The notes under the pieces were generated by a model. The model saw only the letters and a list, made by a program, of their open reading frames with translations, did not search any database and was not told the origin of the DNA. 64,000 nucleotides of DNA from Diadema setosum (Eukaryota; Echinodermata; Echinoidea; Diadematoida; Diadematidae), in the NCBI GenBank assembly GCA_033980235.1, contig CM067068.1, positions 2,072,501-2,136,500 of the forward strand, given 5' to 3'. Of the stretch, positions 21,300 to 34,000 are shown piece by piece. The position numbers and the translations under genes were made by a program. The number at the start of each line of letters is the position of its first letter. Within the stretch, counting starts at the first letter, position 1.

Positions 21300-24110
21300 A
21301 GTAACAATTATGACACAATACAAAAAAAAGAACAAAACAAATCAAAACAAGACAAAACGAAAACTACTGATATATACATATATTAGCATAAAGGGAATTA
21401 TTACAGGAAGGCATTATTGCACGTATATGATTTTACAACATATATTCTTTATATTTTCTCTCCTGTGTATCTCCTTGTATCTCCTGTGCAAATTCTCGGA
21501 AAGCCTTCCACATCCATGGTAATATGGAATCTTCTCCATGTTAATTCAATTTCAAGCAGAAGAGATAAAGAGCACCAGTAATTCACGGTCACGACAACGA
21601 CTGGGGGAAGAGACTAACAGCTTATACGTGTCTTCACAAAACAATGATTTTGGTGCCCATAGTGACACTATTTGACGAGACAATGACATCGGTTTCAGCT
21701 CTAGTTGTTGTTTTTTTTTAATCTTAAGAAACATGTATATTTTTGTTAAATGAGAGATCTGACGATTCAAACGTTAAAATCTTCATGGTCAGATTTTGTC
21801 ATCTCTATATTATAACTCGATAAAAAAAATAGAATTCCTTTCTTTTTTTGTCAATTCATTGCCAACATATGTTTTTTTTTTTATGTAATTGCCTTCCTAT
21901 TTGTGTTCTAACAAGAAGCTGCATAATAGTCATGCCCGTGTTATTGTTACTTGATATTGTTGAAACTTTGCTTATTTACATTTGTGTTTTTATATTCATT
22001 TCATGTATTACCGTGATATGCATTATAAATCAGCCTTTGGGCTACTATTTTGCATGTTTATTAATCAATAAATCATTAATGAATCAATCAGAAGGGGCAG
22101 AGAAAATTGTTACTGAATATCACTGACTTTTTTTTATTATCACATTATTGCTCCACGGAACAAGCACAAGAAAATAAAAATCAACCACCAAGGCATCTAT
22201 TTGTCACACTACAGCTTTCAAAGGTCCAATGGATCTTTTCCACAGCAATTTCTAATTTCTAAAAGGATGTTATTATTATCCTCATAATTAAGCATGACAT
22301 TCCCTATTAACACTTATATAAGAATACTTTGCAGTACCACAAACATCAACTACTAGCTTTATAGTAGCATAAGCATTTTGAAAGACCGCTTGATAGCATA
22401 GTGCATTCGCATTATATTCAGACCCAGAGATCAGAAGAGTTTATTCAGGAATTTTTAAATCCAGTCATCCACCTTACTACCCGATTGATATATTGAAACA
22501 AATTCCATATAAATATAGGACCTACATATATTTCTTGGCGACATGATATATTCATCATTAACAGATCCTTCATATAGTTCAACCACACTACTTTTTTATA
22601 GAAATTCATTGAAAAGAATAAGTACAGTTTACTGCAATGACCATTCGCCAACTCCTCTAATACAAGCAAGAAGTGCAAGAATGTGGTTTACGATCACCGG
22701 GTTTAAGTCTTTGCCTCCTAGTCCTCTTTGCATCATATTTCCAGGAGCATTTGGGAATCTGAAACTCTTTCTGTTAATAAGGATATTAACTTTGGTGATG
22801 ATCTGGGGATGTCGATCAATGCTTGCTTATTATCTTATACTAATGTAGAGTTGTTGTTGTTTTTTAACGCAGAGTACGGGGGGGGGGGGGGGGGAGATTG
22901 AGAGAAAAAAAAACTGACCCTAAACTTTTGATCAAACTGTATGGTAATTTTCAGCTAAGCAGTTTTAATTCATGAAATGTAACCTAGCAAGCATCATCTA
23001 CATTATCGTACTGTTAGTCTCTTCTAAGTCAACCCCACACAAGTCCAAAAATTTACTAAACTGAAGAAAAGTCTACCCCGGATAGATGTAAAAACGTCTG
23101 TTCATTCTTTTGTGTAAGTCAAAATTCACGTTCGTCGACAAATTTGATTCAGACTTCTTCATCAGCTTGGTCCAATTCAGAATGTTATTATGTGGCACTA
23201 TGTTGATCTTCAAATTACTTCGGAGCATCACTGGAGCAGGCGATTAATCAATAAGATGGGGTGTTTGATTGTGTCAGTAAATACATAATTATATTGGAAA
23301 TATGATAATGTTATCTCGGAGGCACGGAGTTATAAAACACATATGGGACAGACCGTCTACACTGCATGGTCTATACTATAGCAACTATCTGACCTGTTAC
23401 CTGCTAACTTCAAATAGAGAAATATTTGAAATGTCCATAACTTTCACCCAAGCATGGGTTGAAGCCCAAGCATGGGTTGATTCCTTCTTGACACACAGTG
23501 CCACAGATAAGAGACATGTATGTATGTCATAAATAAAGCAATTATAATTATCACAACTAGTTATTGCGCATCGTTAAGTATATTACGTTCTACTACTACT
23601 CTGTGCATGTCAATTGATGATTTTCTTCAAGAGTTTCCTGGAAAAAAAGTGATTACTAATGCCATCATTATTGAGACACAATAAGGTCATTGGCATTGGT
23701 ATCGTTGTTGTTTTAGTATGTTTATAATACTCCAATGACAACACTAGATTTCCTATTCTAACGACAACGAAAATACGTTTAGCTGAACACTACCAAGAGA
23801 CGGTTAGTATCAGGTCTCAGATATCGAAGCTGAAACCGTCATGTCACTCTCTTTCTCTGCGCGATAGAATACTGAGTAAGTACACACTCTTTTCTTTACA
23901 TTACATAAAGTTTAACAACTACAATTCAGGACTAATATTTTATCGCTATCATAGCAAAGTCATTTTCGATGAAAGGCAGTAATTGTACACAACACACATT
24001 CGGACGAATTGGGTTAAATACTGGCAAAACGATAATATCATTGCGACATTTCTGATGTCAATCAATCATTGCACGGGTGTACAGTCTTGTAGGTGAGTCA
24101 GAATACCGGT
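21300..24110. other. non-coding region between the UGT genes
   Basis: No exon with family similarity on either strand. A run of about 17 G lies at 22878-22894. The short duplicate AAGCATGGGTTGA is at 23451-23480. Confidence 0.45.
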
Positions 24111-24115
24111 CTTGG

Positions 24116-24164
24116 TCATGAGTAACTCGTTACTCATGACGTCATGATGACGTCATGAGTAACG
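24116..24164. promoter_or_regulatory. Compound palindrome with two CRE-like TGACGTCA sites
   Basis: CGTTACTCATGACGTCA, spacer TGA, then TGACGTCATGAGTAACG forms a perfect 17-bp-arm palindrome at 24128-24164. It overlaps a second one, TCATGAGTAAC-TC-GTTACTCATGA, at 24116-24139. Two full TGACGTCA octamers lie at 24137-24144 and 24148-24155, 11 bp apart, together with AP-1-like TGAGTAA/TTACTCA half sites. Regulatory use is inferred from motif identity only. Confidence 0.5.
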
Positions 24165-24456
24165 ATGTTCCCCTAGTGAGCGCAAAGTCACAGACTTCAT
24201 CGACTATCTTTTGGGGATTAGTCACTCACAGTGTGGCTAAAGTGTCTGTGACATTGAATGCATAAGCAGGAGTTGATTAAAAAGAATCACTTTAAGCGAT
24301 AAGAGGACGATTAACTGATGATTGAAACAGAACTATACCACGACGTCAAATAACTGCTTTGCAGTGTTTGAAAATCACTCAATTTAAACAGGAAATTATT
24401 CAAAGGCTGCCGCTACCATCTGATGCGACATAACGATTATGAAAAGAACGTGACAG

Positions 24457-24853
24457 TCAGACTTTAACGACACTATTAGAAGATGTCCACCTCTTCCTTA
24501 ATCTACCTGTCACGCCCCAGCCGATTCTACTGCCGATGACATGGCGAAGACCCAGCGGGAAAATACATCTCAGTGGCAGCTTCAAACAAGTAAAGATGGC
24601 TGCAAGAAAGTGCCTGTGATATCGTCGCACCACGCAGAATTTTAGAACGCGATAGGAGAGGTAGACGAGGAGGAGAAGAAAGGCGTAGACGTCGAGCGAG
24701 TACACCTGCCATATGTAGAGGTCGGTGCGCGACGAGCGGAGGTAGTCGCCGCCGTACTTCAGCACGTGCTCGATCCAGAACGCCGCCCGCTCGAGCGGCG
24801 GTTGAGGGTGAGCCTTGAAGATGGCAGACACTCTCTGAGTGTGATGCCGGTAG
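24457..24853 (-). CDS. UGT gene B exon 4
   Basis: Acceptor TATTGCAG, phase 2 entry (AG|C gives Ser). Encodes YRHHTQRVSAIF, the PLERAAFWIEHVLKYGG block, then SLDVYAFLLLLVYLSYRVL as the membrane helix and a basic tail ending NSVVKV. GC content and CpG are clearly above the intron flanks. Confidence 0.92.
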
Positions 24854-27800
24854 CTGCAATAGATAAACAAGTGGAGTAAAATCAGCAAAGATATCGACTA
24901 TTAGATTGGCAAGCAGGTAAATTCTTGACGGGTTAAAACCACAATCCCTAATATGAAAATATGAATTGCTAGAAAAAAAAAACACCAAACATATAATAGG
25001 TACTCAAATTAGTGAAATTCTTCCGTCGAGATGTTTTCATTGCAACTGATTGACCAATTGCCCGACATCGACGTAAATAAGCACTGAATTGATCAGTGTT
25101 TTAGTAGTAGCCATGATAAAAAAAATCATGGGCGTACATACTCGAGCAGGATTCGAACCTACGACCTCCTGATCTCCGGACAGGTCATCTCCACTAGACC
25201 ATAGAGCTTCCGCCCGACAGCAAGTGCTGGTTCTAATCCTTATAGCATGCAGCGGGTACTGCTTTTATTATTCAAATTAGTTGACAAATTGCCCAACATC
25301 GACATCGACATGATTTTTTATCATGGCTACTACTAAAACACTGATCAATTCAGTGCTTATTTACGTCGATGTTGGGCAATTTGTCAATAAGTTGCAATGA
25401 AAACATCTCGACGGAAGAATTTTATGAATTTGAATAATGCTACGCAGTACCCGCTGCATGCTATAAGGATTAGAACAAACACTTGCTGTCGGGCGAAAGC
25501 TCGTTGGTCTAGTGGAGATGACGCCTGTCCGGAGATCAGGAGGTCGTAGGTTCGAATCCTGCTCGAGTATGTACGCCCATGATTTTTTTATCATGGCTAC
25601 TACTAAAACACTGATCAATTCAGTGCTTATTTACGTCGATGTTGGGCAATTTGTCAATCAGTTGCAATATAATAGGTACGTTTATGGAGGCAGCTAGACA
25701 GAGAGATACAGGGGCATGTCAATGTAAATGAGGGAATGAATGGATAGATAATTACAAAGATATATGTTGATAAAGGGATGCTTTGAGCTTCAACGTCATT
25801 GTCTCAACTTTAGTTGCAGGTATTTTACACCTTACAGAAGACAACATCTACTGGCTATCTGTAGCGGAATGGGTACAGTGTAATTTGACAACAAAAATTG
25901 TAGAATTTCTAAGGCGTTTCAAGAATGTTTTTGTCAGCGTTAGCAATATCAAAGAATTATTTCCTTTGTTATTCAGAAGAGCATAAAATTATCTCCTAAA
26001 AGCCTTTTAACAATTAATACATCATTCTCACCTGTTGCAGACTTTTTCTCACGTGTTGAGGAAATGAGTACACTTACCTCGAATTATTGATAACCGTCTG
26101 TATGGCGAGCGTCAGTTCTTCGCTGGTGAAGGAGAAGAAGTCGACGACGACGCCCATCCCGCGATCGACCACGCGTGCGGCCACGTCGGGGTGATCGTAG
26201 ATCAGCGGCATGACCACCATCGGTACACCGTGGTAGAGGGCTTCGTACATGCCGTTGTTGCCACCGTGAAAGACAAGCGCCTTGAGACTTGGGTGTCCTA
26301 GGTTATTCGAGTCATGGAAATGTGACATTTTTTATATAGTGTTAACATCAATCCAGCAAAATGAAAATAAAAATGAACTGATAGCGATATCATGAATATA
26401 TCATTGACAGCATGAATCTATTTACATTATTGTAGGCCTTCAGGAAGACCATGAAATATTGAAGGGATGTAATATCTGTTGGAGAGGTTCATCCCATTGA
26501 TTGGGGGGGGGGGGGACAATTGTCATACTCCTAGGCCCTGTTTCATAGAATTGTTCGTGAAGTTACGCACGACTTTACTAACGACTTATACAATTGTATA
26601 TGGCAAGCCAAGTGGTTTCCTATTCATTGTAAATTTAAATAGCTAAAGTTGAAATTTGTAGATGATATTGTTTATTCTTACATTCTAACACATGTTTTTT
26701 AGTTGAAAGTGTATTTTTGCCCCAATGTAGATGAAATATTGACATAACGCCGTACTTTGTTCAAAAACGTAAGGTGAAATTTTTTTAATGTCAAACATAA
26801 TATTGGAACTTCATATTCCAGTCGTTCGTAAAGTGACGCGTAACTTTACGAACAGCTTTATGAAACAGGGCCCTGCCGTGCGTTCAGAAAACAAACTCAA
26901 TTGTGTAACGTACCCAAGAGATCATTTTGTGGCATCCATTGCACAATTCTGATGTTGCTCGAAAGCTGAAGAGAGGCGGGTGGTTCTTCCTTCATCTGCC
27001 AGACGACGAGTTGCGGGATGGCGGCAAAAGCGCGCGCAAATTTCTCCATCTCGTAGGGCGTCATGGCAGAACCCGCGTAGGTGCCGAGAGTGAAGAGAAC
27101 CACACCGTGTTTTCCCGATGACTTTATGAAGGTTTCCCATTCCTGACAGAAATCAAAGAGGATGACATATATATTATAACATCGTAATTATCATACGAGT
27201 TTGACAAAAAACGAGACAACGATTCAGTAAACAAGATCACACCATGGTAGAAAGTTGAAACATATTGACCTGTTCCCTGCTAGAATCCTAAACTGTATTC
27301 AGGTCCCCAAAGGACCCCACATACAGTAAATGGTTAACGGGCACACAAAGAAGAAATGAAAAAAAAAAGCCAAAAAACAGAGACACACAAGAGAAAACAA
27401 ATTATGGTGTTTAACTCAGATCTTGGAGTTTTCACCCTCTACGAATGATACAATCCTTTGGATGCGTTTTCTACTCCTCAGTTGTCCTTTCTTTATTCAT
27501 GTGTTCTTTGATTCAGGTGATTAGGTAGAATTGATCATAGCTCCACGCTGCCTCTCCTGTTAATTGAAACCATTTTTAAATCATTTCACATTGTCGTCAG
27601 CTACACGAAAATTACAATCACTTATTTATCATCCCTAGTACAGCGTTGGGAAGGAAAAGTGGGATCAAGTCCAGCATTGGAAGGGCAATTTGGTCAAGAG
27701 TCTTAGCTTGCCGAGTAAAAGAGTCGATACACCGCGGACTTTTGTTTTCTTCCCAAAATTGCACCGGAAGTGATTGTTAATCGGTAGAGAACAGTTGATA

Positions 27801-30800
27801 CAATTGGTCGGGTGCGCTTTGGGTAATGGACGCTTTGTTTGGCGTCCAATCGCCCGGACGTCCATTATCAGCTGCACGATTACTCTCCCTCGATCATGTC
27901 GATAGTCAAGTCATAAGAAAAAAAAAATCGCTCGCAACTTTGTCTACACACAACGACGGAAATTGATCAATGTACAAAGAAAAAAAATGGACAGACACTT
28001 CCATTCTATTTGCATTAATGACACTGAAATAAAAACTGTAAAAGACGCTGGCACGCTCTTAGTGTTACGCTCTGTATTCAAGTTTTTTATCCCTTACTTC
28101 GTTTGTAATAAAGCTGATGTCTGAATTACAGTCTGGATCACAGTTTGAGCACGCTAAGAATAGCCTTTCCGTCCATAGCCTTTCCGTCCATATTATGTTT
28201 ATGGTTTCTTACAAAGATTAGTCTACCGAAATATGACTGCCAACATAGTTTTAACTTAGAAATTGTTTTGAAAATAACATTGTCTTCCCTTTTTACATTT
28301 CACCTTTTGCTCTATATTAAGCAGTACCGTTTTGTTTCAATGCATCCTTCGATCTGCTCCGATTCTATGATAGCGTGTCATGCTGCGTCACTACGTGGGC
28401 ACTCACCAGTGCATCGTACTTGTACAGTTATAAAACTGTCATTAGGATGGATAAGATATTGAAATCAATTTAGCATCACTTGACTTACAGTATTTTGCAC
28501 AATTTGGACAAAAATAAATGACGGCAAAATGGACAAAGATTTGTAAGTGTATCCGACAATGATGGCGCTTGTACAATATTTGTGGTATTGACTGTAACTT
28601 GTTTGATTTTTAGTTCATTGAGACAAGATTATAAGTGATGGTCTGAGAAACTTATTTTTCATCATGCACTTTAGTATTGCCTATTAACTGACTTATGCAT
28701 TTATCAAAAGTGAGAAGAGTTTCCATTTCGGAAGCGAGATCAATAACTGATTCTACTCTGACAAATATACGTAAAAGTATTTGCGGAATCGCAAAACATG
28801 TTTTCACATCCACATCTGTATTCTGAAATAGATATACGTACAATAACCTACTCGAATCTCTAGCATACACTTTTGTACCGACCAAAAGTTAACCTAAACT
28901 CTGATAATGGGAACTATGTACATTCCACTGTTTCAAGTACTGAAAGAAACATTTGGAATAAATAGCTCTTCATCATTAAGGAGAACTACCCATAAATGTT
29001 AATACATCCGGTTATGACTTGCATGGGTCTGTAATAGGGAATAAAAGAGGGGGCTGTGTAATGGTGAAGGTGCAATTGATATGGGGGGGGGGGGAGGGGG
29101 CAAATGTAGAGGGAGAAGTAAAGACAAACAGGGTACAAAAAGTTTGTTGACATGAGTGGATTGAGGGAAGAGTTACTCATCGCCGTGTGGATCGGCTTCT
29201 TAGTTTCCTGTCTGCCTTCTCCCCGCATGAAGGAGAGCATGGGCTAGACTCACGGCGAGAAAGAAACGGAGAAAGCCTGAGAGGGTTAGGTTAGAGACAG
29301 AAAGGGAGATATGTTGCCTTGGTAACGCATAATCACCACAATGATCTCAGTTCACCGTGACGTGGTACTCCTTTAGGGCATGTGGGGTAAGAAACAAAAC
29401 ACGGTTTCTCGGATACTATAATAATCTCAGTCACCTCTTACTAAACTGCAAATGAAATGAATATGAATACTATGTTATATCATGTACATACTGGAATACT
29501 ATCCCACTTTGTCTTATCTTATTCTGCAAAGTATCAACGGTTTCTGACATGTTCCGAAATGCTTTGATCATATCGCAAATTAGGTCCTATTCAATAAGTC
29601 ATCGCATATAATTGTAACCTTCTTGTTCTTTTTCTTCTTCTTCTGTCTTCTTCTTCTTCTTCTTCATATCATTGTTATTTTTATGATTATTATATATCAT
29701 TATAATTGTCATCATCATTCAGATTATTGTCATTATTGTTGTCATATTCATCATCATCTCAGCCATAAAAGAAGGGGGCTACTGCATTCCAGTTCCCAAT
29801 CCCTAGCATTTTATTGCTTGCAGGCTTTTTTTTTTTTCTATAAATTTTTGCTCGTTTTGTGAGGTTTCCAATAAAGCATTGAATACTTTGGGCATAATTA
29901 GTCGTTGCATAACATTAGATACGGATAATTCACATAAGACAATACTAGTAATGCGTAATTGTGGTGAGGAGATGATTTAACTTCATTCAGTTATCACTCT
30001 TTTTGTGGCGCAAACTTCCTTCTCTTAAACATCACTTATTAACAGCTACGGTACAGTTTATTTGTCTTTATTTTGTTGTTCTAACAAGTGAACATTTTTA
30101 CAAAGGGCGGACGTGTATTACTTCGCAAAAAGATCAGAAAAATATGTTTTCGACTCGCGAATATACGGAAAGACCCTCTTAAGAGGGAAGTGAGTAGTTA
30201 AAGCCTTTCTTTCGGTGTCGAAACGACAAAAAAAAAAAAAATGGCAGCCAAAAGTCCGGCAGTCAAAAGACCCTATAATCGGTGACGAAGTGTCAGTTGA
30301 CGACGCGTTGAACTCCAAATAACCGTTAATTAAACGTATGGTACGCCGCATGTGGTGTTAAATATTGCTACGCTTTTTCAATCATTATCGTCATGGTTTT
30401 GTGTATGCGTACATGTAATGTTACAGCTATTCTTTCCCCTTTTTTCTGCATGTTCATGCCGAATGAAAGTCACATGATAACAGTTTAAAAATCGAAATTT
30501 GACGGGTAGTGATGTCCAGACACCCAGGCGTGAAACAAATTAAGCAATGATCATAATAATAAGAATCTACATTTAGCAATGTCTTCAACTGAGACAAATC
30601 TTAAGATACTAACAAGTATAATGGAATCTTCTGCTCGTCTACAAGTATATACATACACATATACCAGTCATACTTACAAATATGCATATACACAGTTGTA
30701 TCATGTTCCGTTTATGAACATTGAGTTATTTCTCCTATACCCACAGCACCCGCAAACTTACACTCATCGGCCTGCATATTATCAGGCGTGTGCAGTATTG

Positions 30801-31026
30801 GATACGCATGTACAATGATGTATCCACACGCCTGCTTCAGTGCACTGTACAGTATGTGTCCAAGAATTATTAATGTCCTGTGGAAAGTGCTGTAAGTCTG
30901 GAAACCTACTTAAGTTGCGTCAAGAATGGAAGCACTAGAAACTGATCAGTCCATTGGGGGAAATCATTGACGCAGAACCTTTGAATATTAAAAGATACAT
31001 AAAAATTATAAACTTCAACGGCAGTA

Positions 31027-31076
<50 letters not shown>

Positions 31077-34000
31077 ATCATCACATTTATCATGATGTAG
31101 AAGCTTGTACTCTCAAGTGCTCAAACTGTTGGTTGCTGTCATGACTAAAGAAAGATAAAATTCCGCAAGCGGCAAGCTTCTGTTATCGGTACTTTGAATT
31201 CTATAGATTCTACACGCTCTTCGATGAGTTATTATCAGTCTCATTTTAATGTAGACAACCTTTCACCGAATGGTTGGAAGGCTTGCCATCAAATGAACAC
31301 ACTCGGGGGGATCTCAATAAAGTTTAGATGCGATCAAGCATTCCAGACTACAAGAACGAAAAAAAAAAATGATGCATAGCAGGTTACCCAAAAGTAGTAA
31401 TTCTGTCAATGCTGATAAACAACATTTGTCAGAAATCGTTATTTTCAATGTTCCAAGTTATTGAGACTCTTACAAACTAGGACAGGAGGTGACTAAGCTC
31501 TGGAATGTTTCAGCAAAGCTAGATGCCAGCATATTTCCCGTAAACCATGTTCTTTTGAGTTTTTAATTAGTAAAGATCTGCGAGCTGTTCAGGGCTACGC
31601 GGTGAATTCAGAGTTCTTCACCCCTTGCCAAGCTTGTTTCGTCAGCATTGCAGCAATCCATATAATCGCTAATCAGCGAGCCCCCTTATGTGAAGCAATA
31701 CGCCTCAGTCCATTAACATTAAAGAAAACCCAACCCATTATTTAGAGCAATGTGCATTGAGTCACAGCAGCAATATCAGTAGAACACATCAATGAAAGTT
31801 TGAGGAAAAGCGATGAATTCTTAAAGTTTTGGTGTTGGAACCACTGGATCCGGAGACTACTAGAGAGTGTGATGTCATTTGTGGACAACAATATAAAGAA
31901 AATATAATGAAAATGCCACAAAAATTCATTTTCATGAAAATTACACATTCCATCAACCTTGATGTTGTCATAATTCACCCTGCTTTCTGAAAGCGGTTAG
32001 TCAAAGGCTCTTTCATTACGAAAGTGAAAGTATGTTGAATTTTCTTTATATTTTCTTTACATTGTTGTCCACACATGACGTCATGAACTCTAATAGTCTC
32101 CTGCTCCAGTGGTTCCAACACCAAAACTTTAACAATTCATAACTTTTGCATCCATTGTCCGATTTTTCCTTAAACTTTCACTGATGTCTTCCACTAATGT
32201 TGCTGCTTTCACTCAGTCCACATTTCTCTTTGGCTTTTGGTTTCCTTTAACAAGTTTAAGGCAAAGATGGTGTCAAAGAGAATGTATTATCAGGATCATT
32301 AGTTGATTAGCAATCTCTGTTCATTGACAATTATACGTTCGACACAATCGCGCAAATCGGCGAAGCTAGATGGCACTCCCCTGGTGCAGTAAGGGTAGAG
32401 GTCTTGATATGTAATAGAGTAGACAGAATAACGGCTGACGTCTTCCTTCTTCACATATTTTGTGTGGCTATTTAGTTGCTGGTTGATATTCAAATATTGT
32501 TACTATCACTGGTATCGACACCGACAGAAGAGTAGACTTAATTGCCCAAGCTGTGAAAATGCGTTACGTCTTTGAGGTGATGAGCAAGCTATAATACGGG
32601 AATGAATTTATGTTGTCCACCAGCATGTTCTATAGTGCCTGACATATCAAGTTACTTTAGGTCAAAAATAAAGAAAATAAGTAAAGCTATTCTACCAGCA
32701 GAATCCAAGCCGATTACCAGTCGTCCATTTCTTATCCGTTGTCTCGGATCAAGTGTGACATGCCTATTAAAGCTGATGAAGCTATATACTGGTACCCAAT
32801 CCCTGTATCTTCGAGAACGCACACTGAATGTTAAGAAGTGTCACTAATGGTTTCCCCGCTGTAGAAGTTGACTCTGTATGCTTAGATTCTTTCCCAGTTT
32901 TGCTGAAATATCCTCCCATAGTTCATTTGTTTGTGTTTTATTCGTTTGTTCTTTAAGTTGAAAATCGCACCTGTTCGTTTCGAGAGGGCAAATTGATATT
33001 CATTATAGGTTCTCTCCTACGTAGGGATCATTATGTCGTCACACGTATTCTGAACATCGATGCGCTTTTCCTTTGTTCAGAGAGCATCACCACGCACGTG
33101 TGTCTTCTTAACCGACAGCTGACATGCTTCAAAGATGGCGCTTCTGTCTACGTTTGAAAACCGTTGCTTGTAGCGTTTAATCTATTAGATTAAACTATTT
33201 AAAACGTTCTTCCTGTTACTATGGTTATTATTCATCTTAATTTGAGTCAAATAACAAATTACCTAAACAGGAAATAGTTATACGGTGTGAGGTACCGGTG
33301 TATGTAAGGTATTGATGTACGTTTTGTGTATTCCTTTATGAAGAATCGAATGGTTCGGATGTTCGGTTGTTCGAAGTTTTATTTCTCAATCAAACAGTAA
33401 ATTTTTCGCAAAATAGCACATTAACCAAGTGTAAAATGAGAATAATGAAACTTAGTTTCAGATTGTTTTGATCAACAGCTTATATCTAGTTGTCACTTTC
33501 TGCGACCAGGGGTCTAGGTTTGTAATTGAGAATGATTGCAATGACCGCAACATGCAAAAATGCAATTACCATAGCAACAACCAAAAATGGTTAATTCACT
33601 GAGCTGATTGGCTTCCATAGCTGCACTCATCAATGTGGAATCATTGTGAATTCCTTTTGTTGTATGTGATAACTTTATGAAGCAGCACTCTGATACTGGT
33701 CACTGAGTCATTACGAACAAACATTGCAACAATTAAAGTGTTGCACTGTAATAAGATGCCCGAGACAGTAGCACAGCATGAAGCAATATCTCTCAACAAA
33801 GAAAGAAATGCAAGGACACCTTGAAATTCTTACCTCACTCAAAGGTCTGTTGGGCCGTGTTGTGAGACCGCCGACCGTCACGACATTGGGTTGTAAAGGG
33901 AAAGGAAAATCTACCGCGAAGTCCGAGTTGACCAGCACGAGCTGCGCGTTGGATGCCAAGCTCCTTATCGGGGTCGTTATGTTGAAGGAGAAGCTGAGCA

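Noticed and set aside
24527..24988. 153-codon minus-strand ORF
   Set aside because: Out-of-frame shadow of UGT gene B exon 4.
25500..25575. Functional tRNA gene
   Set aside because: A and B boxes are present, but the acceptor and anticodon stems pair poorly, the same body recurs in several copies with a shared tail, and two copies are inverted; it is a SINE.
32299..32493. 64-codon minus-strand ORF ending in LRDCVERIIVNEQ
   Set aside because: Looked faintly protein-like, but it is short and isolated in an intron and I could not place it in any family.
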